Of a stretch of 8,718 nt of DNA, positions 1-7,237 are shown piece by piece (the stretch's first letter is position 1; the number at the start of each line of letters is the position of its first letter). Source of the DNA: Lachnospiraceae bacterium. Lineage in GTDB: Bacteria; Bacillota; Clostridia; Lachnospirales; Lachnospiraceae. The notes below the pieces were generated by a model. The model saw nothing but the letters and a program-made list of their open reading frames with translations, was not told where the DNA came from and did no database searches. The stretch covers positions 1 to 8,718 of the forward strand of contig JAFSWJ010000055.1 of assembly GCA_017444545.1 (NCBI GenBank), in the 5' to 3' direction. The position numbers and the translations under genes were made by a program.

Positions 1-1163
1 CATTCTGCATCATCCTCAGCTGCAGCAGTACTCTCCTCTGCCTTTGTCTCCTCTGCGCCTGTCTCTTCAGCGGGAGCATCCTTTGCAGGCTCCTCTTCTT
101 TCACGGGTGGAGGTAAAAGAGCCTTTATGGAAAGGCTGATCTTCTTTTCCGATTCATCAAAATCAACAACCTTTGCCGTTACCGTATCTCCTGTCTTAAG
201 GATGTCGGAAGGCTTTGCTATATGATCGTGTGAGATCTGTGATACGTGGAGCAGTGCATCTATGCCTGCCTCAAGCTCTATGAAGGCTCCGAAATCGGTC
301 ATCCTTGCAACACGACCCGTAACCTCGTTTCCGACCGCATACTTCTGTGCTGCATCTATCCAGGGATTCTCATCCGGGAATTTCATGGAAAGAGCGACCT
401 TGTTTCCGTTGATATCCTTGATGAGTACCTTTACGGTATCACCGACCTTGAGAAGCTTTTTGGGGCTTTCCACATGTCCCCATGACATCTCTGATATATG
501 GAGAAGTCCGTCAAGACCGCCCAGATCAATGAAGGCACCGAACTCGGTGATGTTCTTGACAACTCCCTCAACGGTATCACCTACATGTATCCTCTCAAAG
601 AGCTCCTTGCGGAGAGCTTCGTTCTTTTCCTTGATGAGGACCTTTCTGTCGCCGATGATCCTGCGCCTGCGGGGATTGAACTCTGTAATGATGAATTCGA
701 TCTCCTGATCCATGTATTTGTTCAGGTCTCTTTCGAATGTGTCGGAAACAAGGCTTGCAGGAATGAATACCCTTGAATCCTCAAATCCGACCGAAAGACC
801 ACCGTCGAGTACCCTGATGACCTTTGCCTTGAGCACTTCCTTGTTGTTGAAGGCTTCCTCAAGTCTCTTGTTGCCCTTGTCCTGAGCCAGTCTCTTGTAG
901 GTGAGGACTACCTGTCCGTCGCCGTCATTTACCTTGAGTACCTTTGCCTCCATCTTGTCACCGACATTTACGACTGTGGTGAGATCGATGGACGAGTCGT
1001 TGGAATATTCGTTTTTTGTTATGATGCCGTCAGCCTTGTAGCCGATGTTCAGAACTATCTCGTCGGGTTTGACGGATATGACGCTTCCTTCTACGACCTC
1101 TCCCGTGTGTATTGTTTTGAATGACTCATTAAGCATTTGTTCAAATGTCATTTCCTCTGACAT
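1..1163 (-). CDS. rpsA: 30S ribosomal protein S1 (4 S1 domains), 3' end at window edge
   Basis: S1 is an RNA-binding protein of OB-fold repeats; the ribosomal form helps mRNA bind the 30S subunit. I translated 387 complete codons from the ATG at 1163. Four S1 repeats are visible, at about residues 20-90, 107-173, 193-262 and 277-347; the last two carry the signatures FGAFIDLGGLDGLLHISEMS and FGAFIELEAGIDALLHVSQI. After about residue 350 comes a Pro-then-Ala/Glu-rich acidic tail that looks disordered. Four domains and about 390 residues fit the Firmicute S1 type rather than the six-domain enterobacterial one. The start is chosen because AGGAGG lies 9 nt upstream. The first 23 nt overlap the end of ispH in another frame, so it is probably translated by coupling to ispH. 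The last two bases in the window (TG on this strand) could begin a TGA stop, so the gene may be almost complete. Family assignment is certain; a full role as essential ribosomal S1 is inferred. Confidence 0.95.
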   Translation of the reverse strand, partial: MSEEMTFEQMLNESFKTIHTGEVVEGSVISVKPDEIVLNIGYKADGIITKNEYSNDSSIDLTTVVNVGDKMEAKVLKVNDGDGQVVLTYKRLAQDKGNKRLEEAFNNKEVLKAKVIRVLDGGLSVGFEDSRVFIPASLVSDTFERDLNKYMDQEIEFIITEFNPRRRRIIGDRKVLIKEKNEALRKELFERIHVGDTVEGVVKNITEFGAFIDLGGLDGLLHISEMSWGHVESPKKLLKVGDTVKVLIKDINGNKVALSMKFPDENPWIDAAQKYAVGNEVTGRVARMTDFGAFIELEAGIDALLHVSQISHDHIAKPSDILKTGDTVTAKVVDFDESEKKISLSIKALLPPPVKEEEPAKDAPAEETGAEETKAEESTAAAEDDAE

Positions 1164-2001
1164 ATCTTTGAACCTCCTCGATAATATAGTTTGGGGTTGA
1201 CGCCCCGGCGGTTATGCCTACACACGCAGATGATCGCGACAAAGAAAAACTCTGTGAAACCAAATCCTCAAGTGTCTGTACAAAAACCGTATTGTCACAC
1301 AATCCTTGGCATATTTCATATAGTTTTCGGGAATTTGAACTGGAAGCCCCCCCTATTACTATCATACAGTCCGCTTTGGAAGCTATGTTTTTTGCCTCCT
1401 CTTGACGTTGCTGTGTAGCGCTGCAGATTGTATTCACAACATTAACACTATACTCTTTTTTCTTGAATATTTCAATAATATCTTTAAATTTATTGACATT
1501 GAAAGTGGTCTGCGATACGACACATACGGGCTTTTCATCCTCCGCCACATATATATCGGCTTCTTTTACGGAATTGATAACAGTTACCTTTTTTCCCGCA
1601 AAGCTTATGATCCCTTTGACCTCCGGATGCTCCCTGTCACCTGTTATCACGATGTTTGATCCTTTTTGTGCCTCCGCCTCCACTGTCTTGTGGATCTTGA
1701 GGACAAAGGGACAGGTTGCATCCACCAGCTTCAGACCTTTTTTGCGGATGATATCATAGATTTCCTTTTCAACACCATGGGATCTTATTATGACGGTCCC
1801 GCTGGTGAGTTTTTCCAGTTCATCTCTGCTGTTCAGCACTCTGACGCCTTTTTCTGACAGCTCTTTTACCACAGACTCATTATGGATGATCGGACCGTAG
1901 GTATAGATATCTCCTCCGTTTTTTGCTTCTTCAAAGACCATATCCACGGCTCTTTTGACCCCGAAACAGAATCCTGCACTTTTTGCGACTATAACTTCCA
2001 T
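1141..2001 (-). CDS. ispH: 4-hydroxy-3-methylbut-2-enyl diphosphate reductase
   Basis: IspH (LytB) catalyses the last step of the methylerythritol phosphate pathway, reducing HMBPP to isopentenyl and dimethylallyl diphosphate in the cytoplasm with a [4Fe-4S] cluster. From the ATG at 2001 the protein has 286 residues, normal for the family. The three cluster cysteines are present: C12 (GFCFGVKRAVD), C97 (DATCPFV) and C193 (NTICSATQQRQ). Substrate-site residues include H40 (IIHNE), H75 (RSHGV) and the H125-P-E127 motif. The C-terminal SSNSRKLYEIC and ITAGASTPNYIIEEV motifs are typical. A TTG codon directly before (2004) is also open, but ATG is preferred because AGGGG lies 6 nt upstream of it, overlapping the cmk stop. 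In many Clostridia IspH is fused to S1; here it ends in its own TGA, 23 nt past the rpsA start. Confidence 0.97.
   Translation of the reverse strand: MEVIVAKSAGFCFGVKRAVDMVFEEAKNGGDIYTYGPIIHNESVVKELSEKGVRVLNSRDELEKLTSGTVIIRSHGVEKEIYDIIRKKGLKLVDATCPFVLKIHKTVEAEAQKGSNIVITGDREHPEVKGIISFAGKKVTVINSVKEADIYVAEDEKPVCVVSQTTFNVNKFKDIIEIFKKKEYSVNVVNTICSATQQRQEEAKNIASKADCMIVIGGASSSNSRKLYEICQGLCDNTVFVQTLEDLVSQSFSLSRSSACVGITAGASTPNYIIEEVQRYVRGNDI
1173..1178 (-). promoter_or_regulatory. Shine-Dalgarno of rpsA inside ispH
   Basis: A perfect AGGAGG lies 9 nt before the rpsA ATG. It is embedded in the ispH codons GAG GAG GTT (Glu-Glu-Val). It fixes the rpsA start at 1163 and supports separate initiation of S1 rather than an IspH-S1 fusion protein. 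Confidence 0.85.
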
Positions 2002-2010
2002 CAAATACCC

Positions 2011-2664
2011 CTATATCATTCCGATGATCCTGTCAGCGACCTCTTCAATGGTCATGTCGCCGGTATCTATCTCTATGGCATCCCAGGCCTTTACAAGCGG
2101 TGATTCTTTGCGGGTCATATCCCTTTGATCCCTTTCGATGATCTCCTGTCTGATCTTTTCAAGGTTACTTTCCATTCCCTTTGAGATGTTTTCGTCATAG
2201 CGTCTTTTTGCCCGCACTTCGGCTGATGCCGTCATATATATCTTCAGATATGCGTCAGGCAGGACCTTGGTCCCGATATCCCTTCCGTCCATCACCACAT
2301 TTTCCTTTGAGGCAAGCTCCTGCTGAAGGGCAACGAGACGTTCCCTGACCTTTTTTACCACGGATGTCTTTGATGCGGCATTGCTGACTTCGTCGGTACG
2401 GATCCTGTCATTGACGTTTTCACCGTTTAATATCACACACTGAACACCGTTTTCATATCTGATCTTTATATCTGCCTCCCCGGCAGCTTTTCCTATGGCA
2501 TCTTCATCGTTTATATCTACATTTTTTTCGAGCATGAAAAGCGCCATGGCCCTGTACATGGCACCGGTGTCAACATAGATGTAGCCGAGTTTTGATGCCA
2601 CTATCTTTGCTATGGAGGATTTTCCGGCTCCTGCCGGACCGTCGATCGCAATGTTTTTTATCAT
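2011..2664 (-). CDS. cmk: cytidylate (CMP/dCMP) kinase
   Basis: Phosphorylates CMP and dCMP with ATP, recycling cytidine nucleotides for RNA, DNA and phospholipid synthesis. It has 217 residues, the usual length. The P-loop is GPAGAGKSS (residues 9-17), followed by the CMP-binding VDTGAMYRA (31-39), a R-x-DEVSNAAS segment (88-98), DGRDIGTKVLPDA (126-138) and the lid-type RDQRDMTRKESPLVKA (178-193). The ATG start is 2 bp after the stop of the flavoprotein gene and has GGGAGG 6 nt upstream, inside that gene's last codons. It ends 9 bp before ispH. The order flavoprotein-cmk-ispH-rpsA is a familiar clostridial arrangement. Nothing is unusual in the protein. Confidence 0.97.
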   Translation of the reverse strand: MIKNIAIDGPAGAGKSSIAKIVASKLGYIYVDTGAMYRAMALFMLEKNVDINDEDAIGKAAGEADIKIRYENGVQCVILNGENVNDRIRTDEVSNAASKTSVVKKVRERLVALQQELASKENVVMDGRDIGTKVLPDAYLKIYMTASAEVRAKRRYDENISKGMESNLEKIRQEIIERDQRDMTRKESPLVKAWDAIEIDTGDMTIEEVADRIIGMI

Positions 2665-2666
2665 CT

Positions 2667-3929
2667 TTATCCTCCCGTATAATATGTTTTAACATCTGTT
2701 ATTCTTTTTGCCGCATTCCTTGCGGCAGCTGCAGCGCTGCTCCATGCTCTCTGCAGATTATAGCCTCCGGTCATGGCATCGATATCAGTGACCTCACCTG
2801 CAAAATACAGTCCTTTGATCTTTTTGCTCTCAAATGTTTTCGGATCCAGCTCCTTTACGTCCACTCCGCCTTTTGTGACGACTGCCTCATCAAATCCGCG
2901 GGCGGAAAGTATGGTAAACGGCAGATCTTTTAAGAGTGAAAGAAGTACTGCCCTCTCCTCCTTTGTCAGAAGGTTTGCCTTTTTGTTTCCCGGTATCCCG
3001 GAAAGCTCTGCTATGACCGGTATCATCTTTGACGGAAGCAGGCTTTTGAGGCAGTTGATGAAATCCTTGTTGCTGTTTTCGGAAAACTCACGCAAAAGCC
3101 TTGCATCAAGGGTCTTTTCATCAAGAGCAGGCTTTAAGTCAATATGGAGAACGGGCCTGTTTTTCAATATTTCCGGCTTTATCCTGGAGGAAGCCGAAAG
3201 TATCACCGGTCCCGATACTCCGAAATGGGTAAAGAGCAGTTCCCCGAAATCCCGGTATACGCTCTTTTTGTCATTTATTATATCAATACCGATGTTTTTC
3301 AGAGTCAGACCCTGCAGCCTTTTGCAATACTCTTCCCTGATGTTGAAGGGTACAAGGGAAGGTGTGCAGTCATTTACCTTCAGACCCGCCTTTTTTGCAA
3401 ATATATATCCGTCGCCGTCAGAACCCGTCGAGGGGTAGGAAAGTCCTCCCGTTGCGACAATGACGGTATTTGCCTGATACCGGTCCCTGCCGCACCTGAC
3501 GCCGTATACCCTTCCGTCCCTGATCAAAAGCTCCGTTACTCTTGTATTATACAGGATCGTGCCCTCTGGAAGGTTCTTTAGCAGTGCCTTTATGACATCG
3601 GAAGACTTGTCACTTGCCGGAAAAACACGGTTTCCTCTCTCTGTTTTTGAATGAAGTCCCAGACTTTCAAAAAAACCGATGACATCATGATTTGAAAATG
3701 CATTCAGAGAAGAATACATGAAAGAAGGGTTGGTGCAGATGTTTTCGATGATCGTGGATATATCCGATGCGTTCGTGAAATTGCACCTGCCCTTGCCGGT
3801 GATGAAAAGCTTTTTTCCGGCCTTTTCATTTCTCTCGATGACGAGAGTCGACAGCCCCTGCGATATGGCGATATTTGCAGCCATAAGGCCTGCTGCGCCT
3901 GCCCCTGTGATAATAAGATCGTAGCTCAC
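2667..3929 (-). CDS. HI0933/BaiN-family NAD(P)/FAD-dependent oxidoreductase
   Basis: A soluble flavoprotein of the HI0933 (YhiN/BaiN) family, sometimes annotated as aminoacetone oxidase family FAD-binding enzyme. Its physiological substrate is generally unknown, so none is assigned. The 420 residues match the family length. Visible parts: the N-terminal dinucleotide-binding loop GAGAAG (9-14); KKLFITGKGRCNFTN (39-53), a hallmark of the family; ATGGLSYPSTGSDGDGY (159-175); GELLFTHFGVSGPVILSAS (229-247); TKGGV (352-356); and the C-terminal FAD-contacting LYFAGEVTDIDAMTGGYNLQ (374-393) with an Ala-rich helix. The start is a GTG immediately after the TAA of the tetR gene (TAAGTG), supported by GGGAG 5 nt upstream and by the short N-terminus before the Rossmann strand. 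It shares a transcript with cmk, ispH and rpsA in many Clostridia, but a functional link to them is not established. Confidence 0.92.
   Translation of the reverse strand: MSYDLIITGAGAAGLMAANIAISQGLSTLVIERNEKAGKKLFITGKGRCNFTNASDISTIIENICTNPSFMYSSLNAFSNHDVIGFFESLGLHSKTERGNRVFPASDKSSDVIKALLKNLPEGTILYNTRVTELLIRDGRVYGVRCGRDRYQANTVIVATGGLSYPSTGSDGDGYIFAKKAGLKVNDCTPSLVPFNIREEYCKRLQGLTLKNIGIDIINDKKSVYRDFGELLFTHFGVSGPVILSASSRIKPEILKNRPVLHIDLKPALDEKTLDARLLREFSENSNKDFINCLKSLLPSKMIPVIAELSGIPGNKKANLLTKEERAVLLSLLKDLPFTILSARGFDEAVVTKGGVDVKELDPKTFESKKIKGLYFAGEVTDIDAMTGGYNLQRAWSSAAAAARNAAKRITDVKTYYTGG
2671..2676 (-). promoter_or_regulatory. Shine-Dalgarno of cmk inside the flavoprotein gene
   Basis: GGGAGG lies 6 nt before the cmk ATG and also encodes the terminal Gly-Gly of the upstream flavoprotein; that gene's TAA stop falls between the site and the start. 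This geometry favours translational coupling. Confidence 0.75.
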
Positions 3930-4484
3930 TTATGCTCCCGAAAATGCGATATAGGTAGCAACAAGGAGCTCCTCGATCTCTTTTTCCGACATGTCGAAAT
4001 CGTTTTTCAGCACCATGCAGGCAATGCCGTGGATGAAGATCCACATCCTCATGAAAAGGACAGAGAATTCATCCATGGAAACTCCGTGAAGCTTTTTGAA
4101 TTCGCCGACGATGAAATTGTTGTCTCCGCCGTTGATAAGATCATACATACTCTTTTCAGACTGTATGTCATCAAAAAAGATGATCCTGAAAAGATTGGGA
4201 TAGGCGGATGCAAAACGTATATAAACAAGCCCCAGATTAACAAAGGGCGTATCGTTCACGGACGGTGAGCTCTTGTAGAAATCCGAATAGAAATCCTCAC
4301 ATTTGTGCAGCAGATCCTTTTCCAGGTCTGCCATGTTTTCATATATCCTGAATATGGGCTGGGTCGAGCAGCCGCATTTTGAAGCCAGATTCCTTGCGGA
4401 AAGTTTTTCCCTGCCCTCGTCACGTACGAGCGCAAAAGCTCCCTCAAGAAGCACTTCTCTTGTAACTACCTGTTTTCTTGTCAT
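3930..4484 (-). CDS. TetR/AcrR-family transcriptional regulator, WHG-type C-terminus
   Basis: A one-component DNA-binding regulator of 184 residues. The N-terminal TetR domain (about 8-55) contains the helix-turn-helix LSARNLASKCGCSTQPIFRI (28-47), though TetR proteins more often have a Tyr/His-rich segment such as LYxHF at the end. The C-terminal ligand-binding half includes W148-x3-H152-G153, the motif of the WHG group of TetR proteins. The ligand cannot be predicted. It is the first gene of the operon that continues into the HI0933 flavoprotein, cmk, ispH and rpsA. The next start codon follows its stop with no gap, so the regulator must be co-expressed with these housekeeping genes. TetR proteins commonly repress their own promoter; that is an inference here. 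The ATG start has a GGGGG ribosome binding site 5 nt upstream. Confidence 0.9.
   Translation of the reverse strand: MTRKQVVTREVLLEGAFALVRDEGREKLSARNLASKCGCSTQPIFRIYENMADLEKDLLHKCEDFYSDFYKSSPSVNDTPFVNLGLVYIRFASAYPNLFRIIFFDDIQSEKSMYDLINGGDNNFIVGEFKKLHGVSMDEFSVLFMRMWIFIHGIACMVLKNDFDMSEKEIEELLVATYIAFSGA
3935..3939 (-). promoter_or_regulatory. Shine-Dalgarno deciding the GTG start of the flavoprotein
   Basis: GGGAG within the last codons of the tetR gene, 5 nt before the GTG at 3929. The stop and start abut as TAAGTG, so the same ribosomes can continue from one gene to the next. Confidence 0.65.
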
Positions 4485-4529
4485 AAATACCCCCGGGAAA
4501 GATCATTTGTCTTTTTAAATGCACCTGTT

Positions 4530-4543
4530 ATTTTAATTCAAAT
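4530..4543. promoter_or_regulatory. Possible operator: AT-rich near-palindrome in the tetR promoter
   Basis: On the minus strand ATTTGAATTAAAAT is a 14-bp inverted repeat broken at one symmetric pair (consensus ATTTkAATTmAAAT). It covers the 3' part of the spacer and the -10 box, a position where a bound dimer would block RNA polymerase. A GCATTT direct repeat also flanks the -10 area. AT-rich sequence forms such symmetry by chance, so this is only a candidate for autoregulation by the TetR protein. Confidence 0.25.
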
Positions 4544-4558
4544 GCTCTGCTTTTTCAA
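4530..4558 (-). promoter_or_regulatory. Sigma-A-type promoter of the tetR operon
   Basis: On the minus strand TTGAAA (4558-4553) and TAAAAT (4535-4530) are separated by exactly 17 bp, close to the TTGACA/TATAAT consensus. Transcription would start near 4523, leaving a leader of about 38 nt before the tetR ATG. The site lies just downstream of the terminator of the preceding operon, where a new promoter is expected. No other good promoter is seen before cmk, ispH or rpsA, so it may drive all five genes. Confidence 0.65.
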
Positions 4559-4585
4559 GAGTAAGTTTGATGAAGCAAAACTCGT

Positions 4586-4616
4586 AAAAAACCCGGCAGA
4601 GGCCTGCCGGGTTTTT
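4586..4616 (-). terminator. Intrinsic terminator of the decarboxylase operon (bidirectional form)
   Basis: An 8-bp perfect GC-rich stem (CCCGGCAG at 4592-4599 pairing with CTGCCGGG at 4604-4611) encloses a 4-nt loop. It is flanked by a run of six A (4586-4591) and a run of five T (4612-4616), so on the minus strand the hairpin is followed by six T. It lies 20 bp downstream of the oadA stop codon and upstream of the tetR promoter, so it separates the two operons. The symmetric A and T runs would also allow termination in the other direction, although no plus-strand gene approaches it. Confidence 0.92.
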
Positions 4617-4636
4617 AAGTATCCACCTGTTATCTG

Positions 4637-6046
4637 TCAGACGGGATAAGCCTTTGCGTCTTTATTACCCTTTGTCAGATCGACACCCTCCTGCTGTGCC
4701 TTTCTGTACTTGAAAAAGTCAATTGCAACCTGCGGGAACAGAGCATACGAAAGAGTATCCTCCGGCTGCTGCTTCCATTCCTTGACCTCCTCCTCAAACT
4801 TGGCAAGCTGGGGCTCGATGAGGTCTGCAGGACGGCAGGTGATGGGAGCCTCTCCGGGTATGATCTTTGCAACCACCTCGGGATTCATGGGCTTTACGGT
4901 CTGGCCGTATTTGCCGCGGCAAAGATCCTTGGTCTGCTCGGTAGCAACCTTGTACCTTTCGCCCATGAGTACATTCATGACAGCCTGGGTACCCACAATC
5001 TGTGATGAAGGAGTGACAAGCGGGGGCTCTCCGAAATCCTTGCGGACTCTGGGAACCTCTTCGAGAACCTCGTCAAGCTTGTCGCCCTTGCCCTGCTCGT
5101 CAAGCTGCTTGATCATATTTGAAAGCATTCCTCCGGGAACCTGATATCTTAAGGTATTGATATTGACACCCATTACCTTGGGACTAAGAAGTCCGCTCTT
5201 TAAGCACTCTTCCCTGTAGGGCTCGAAATGCTTTGCGATCTTGATGAGAAGCTTGAGGTCAAGCCCGGTATCATAGGGTGTTCCCTCAAGAGCCTTTACC
5301 ATAACCTCTGTTGCCGGCTGGGATGTTCCCATGGCAAGAGGTGAAGCGGCGCAGTCGATCACATCAACTCCTGCCTCTATGGCCTTCAGATAAGTCATTG
5401 AAGCCACACCTGACGTATAGTGTGTATGAAGCTGGATGGGAAGGCTGGTATTTGACTTCATGGCCTTCACCAGATCATAAGCATTCTGGGGCAGGAGGAG
5501 TCCCGCCATATCCTTGATACAGATTGAATCGGCGCCGAGATCCTCGATCCTCTTTGCGATATCCTTCCAGTAATCAAGAGTATAAGCATCTCCCAGCGTG
5601 TAGGAAAGAGCTATCTGGGCATGTCCGCCCTCCTTCTTTGTAGCTTTCACAGCGGTCTCGAGATTTCGAAGGTCGTTTAAGCAGTCAAAGATCCTGACTA
5701 TGTCTATACCGTTTGCTACGGACTTCTGTGCGAAATACTCGACAACATCATCCGAATAATGGCTGTATCCGAGGATATTCTGTCCTCTGAAGAGCATCTG
5801 CAAAGGTGTGGTCTTGCACTTTTCCTTGATCTTGCGCAGTCTCACCCAGGGATCTTCCTTCAGGAATCTGAGGCAGGAATCAAAGGTTGCTCCTCCCCAG
5901 CACTCTATCGAGTGATATCCGACCTGCTCCATGGTATCGAGGATCGGAAGCATCACTTCGGTAGGCATTCTTGTAGCTATCAAAGACTGGTGGGCATCAC
6001 GCAGTATGGTTTCGGTAATGCCGACCTTTTTTATTGTATCTGCCAT
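4637..6046 (-). CDS. oadA: Oxaloacetate decarboxylase alpha subunit-type carboxyltransferase, no biotin domain
   Basis: A 469-residue carboxyltransferase of the OadA / pyruvate carboxylase B / transcarboxylase 5S family. It moves CO2 between oxaloacetate and carrier-bound biotin, giving pyruvate. The TIM-barrel domain begins with TETILRDAHQSLIATRM; the predicted metal ligands D17, H207 and H209 (LPIQLHTHYTSG) and the catalytic lysine K178 (ICIKDMAG) fall at the same numbers as in Klebsiella OadA. The conserved C-terminal carboxylase domain follows (about 290-455). The protein stops there: the C-terminal biotin domain of enterobacterial OadA (about 600 residues) is absent, and a separate biotin protein is encoded two genes upstream. 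No biotin carboxylase is nearby, so the Na+ pump role is favoured over pyruvate carboxylase. The start has AAGGAG 11 nt upstream. It is the last gene of its operon, 40 bp after oadB and followed by the terminator. Confidence 0.92.
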   Translation of the reverse strand: MADTIKKVGITETILRDAHQSLIATRMPTEVMLPILDTMEQVGYHSIECWGGATFDSCLRFLKEDPWVRLRKIKEKCKTTPLQMLFRGQNILGYSHYSDDVVEYFAQKSVANGIDIVRIFDCLNDLRNLETAVKATKKEGGHAQIALSYTLGDAYTLDYWKDIAKRIEDLGADSICIKDMAGLLLPQNAYDLVKAMKSNTSLPIQLHTHYTSGVASMTYLKAIEAGVDVIDCAASPLAMGTSQPATEVMVKALEGTPYDTGLDLKLLIKIAKHFEPYREECLKSGLLSPKVMGVNINTLRYQVPGGMLSNMIKQLDEQGKGDKLDEVLEEVPRVRKDFGEPPLVTPSSQIVGTQAVMNVLMGERYKVATEQTKDLCRGKYGQTVKPMNPEVVAKIIPGEAPITCRPADLIEPQLAKFEEEVKEWKQQPEDTLSYALFPQVAIDFFKYRKAQQEGVDLTKGNKDAKAYPV

Positions 6047-6086
6047 AATAAAATCTTCTCCTTTTTCTTAATTTGAATAATTGTTC

Positions 6087-7214
6087 TCAGACGATACCAA
6101 ACACTGCCATGAAGGTTCCGGCAACGACTGCAGTTCCTATAACTCCTGCAACATTGGGTCCCATGGCGTGCATCAGCAGGAAGTTCGTGGGATCCGTCTC
6201 GGCACCGACCTTTTGTGATACTCTGGCAGCCATGGGAACAGCGGAAACTCCCGCAGATCCGATGAGCGGATTGATCTTTCCCTTGGTCAGCACACACATG
6301 AGCTTTCCGAGCAGAACACCTGCCGCGGTACCAAACATGAAGGCTATCAGACCGAGAGCAACGATCTTTAATGTCGTTGAATTCAGGAACGCCTCGGCGC
6401 TTGTGGTCGCACCGACTGATGTTCCCAAAAGGATGACGACTATGTACATCAGGGCATTTGATGCAGTTTCAGTCAGCTGGCGTACAACGCCGCACTCCCT
6501 GAAAAGATTTCCAAGCATCAGCATACCGATGAGGGGTGCTGTTGTGGGAAGTATCAGGGATACTACTATGGTAACTATTATGGGGAAGAGTATCTTTTCA
6601 AGCTTGGAAACAGGACGAAGCTGCTCCATCTTGATAGCTCTCTCCTTCTGTGTTGTCAGAAGCTTCATTATAGGCGGCTGTATGACAGGCACAAGCGACA
6701 TATAGGAATAAGCCGCAACGGCAATGGGTCCGAGTATGTCCGTCTGTCCCAGTTTTGATGCAAGGAAGATGGATGTAGGACCGTCCGCACCTCCGATGAT
6801 GGAAATCGAAGCGGCTGCCCTGTCATTGAAGCCAAAGGCTATGGCTCCAAAGTATGCCGTGAAGATACCGAACTGTGCCGCGGCGCCCAGCCAGAAGCTC
6901 TTGGGATTGGCGATCAGCGGACCAAAGTCTGTCATGGCGCCGACACCCATGAAGATCAGCGAAGGCAGGATTGCCCACTCATCCAGCTTGTAGAAATAGT
7001 GGAGCAGACCGTTTTCCGCCATTATATCGGGATAGATGTTAACAAGCAGCATGCCGAATGAGATCGGAACAAGCAGCAACGGCTCAAATCCCTTTGCGAT
7101 CGCAAGATACAGAAAAACGCAGGCGACAACGATCATTATGACGTTTCCGACACTCATTGTCGTGATCGCGGACTGACTTGCGAGATTGCTTATCGTATTA
7201 GCAATATAATCCAT
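6087..7214 (-). CDS. oadB: Na+-translocating decarboxylase beta subunit
   Basis: Integral membrane subunit of the OadB/MmdB/GcdB family. It decarboxylates carboxybiotin and couples this to Na+ export across the cytoplasmic membrane. The 375 residues form many hydrophobic segments. The residues known as essential in Klebsiella OadB can be matched: the re-entrant motif [10 protein letters not shown] with D144 (D203 in Klebsiella), AAYSYM (169-171, near Y229), and the last conserved helix [17 protein letters not shown], where N315, G319, S324 and R331 keep exactly the spacing of N373, G377, S382 and R389. The subunit should therefore be an active pump. It is shorter than Klebsiella OadB (433 residues), like the Mmd/Gcd forms. 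The start is supported by GGAGGT 6 nt upstream. It sits 23 bp after the biotin carrier gene and 40 bp before oadA. Confidence 0.95.
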   Translation of the reverse strand: MDYIANTISNLASQSAITTMSVGNVIMIVVACVFLYLAIAKGFEPLLLVPISFGMLLVNIYPDIMAENGLLHYFYKLDEWAILPSLIFMGVGAMTDFGPLIANPKSFWLGAAAQFGIFTAYFGAIAFGFNDRAAASISIIGGADGPTSIFLASKLGQTDILGPIAVAAYSYMSLVPVIQPPIMKLLTTQKERAIKMEQLRPVSKLEKILFPIIVTIVVSLILPTTAPLIGMLMLGNLFRECGVVRQLTETASNALMYIVVILLGTSVGATTSAEAFLNSTTLKIVALGLIAFMFGTAAGVLLGKLMCVLTKGKINPLIGSAGVSAVPMAARVSQKVGAETDPTNFLLMHAMGPNVAGVIGTAVVAGTFMAVFGIV

Positions 7215-7220
7215 TTTTTG

Positions 7221-7226
7221 ACCTCC
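7221..7226 (-). promoter_or_regulatory. Strong Shine-Dalgarno of oadB
   Basis: GGAGGT with a 6-nt spacer before the oadB ATG, the best ribosome binding site in this operon. It confirms the start at 7214. Confidence 0.7.
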
Positions 7227-7237
7227 AAAGTCACATC

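Larger units (their letters stand above)
4485..4636. other. 152-bp intergenic region between the two operons
   Basis: The only non-coding stretch over 50 bp in the window. It holds, from right to left, the terminator of the decarboxylase operon (4586-4616), the promoter of the tetR operon (4558-4530), an AT-rich near-palindrome between and overlapping the promoter boxes (4543-4530), and an untranslated leader of about 38 nt. I see no small gene, riboswitch or RNA gene in it. Confidence 0.8.

Noticed and set aside
262..708. Plus-strand open frame of 148 codons opposite rpsA
   Set aside because: Antisense to a well-supported S1 gene; Ser/Pro-rich composition reflects the opposite strand's codons and no family is recognised.
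1141..1178. RF2-like programmed +1 frameshift at the ispH stop (ATT TGA A)
   Set aside because: The internal AGGAGG is about 30 nt from the stop, unlike the few-nucleotide spacing of known RF2 sites, the P-site Ile codon would slip poorly, and a normal S1 start with ideal spacing explains the arrangement.
2002..2004. TTG as the start codon of ispH
   Set aside because: The ATG directly after it has better spacing from AGGGG and puts the first cluster cysteine at residue 12, as in E. coli IspH.
2773..3438. Plus-strand open frame of 221 codons opposite the flavoprotein gene
   Set aside because: The longest antisense frame, but it mirrors conserved flavoprotein motifs on the other strand, has no convincing ribosome binding site and no recognisable protein features.
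4485..4529. Riboswitch or leader peptide before tetR
   Set aside because: The predicted leader is only about 38 nt, with no stable paired structure; an ATG near 4506 lacks a ribosome binding site. The CCCGGG at the ribosome binding site has no loop and cannot form a hairpin.
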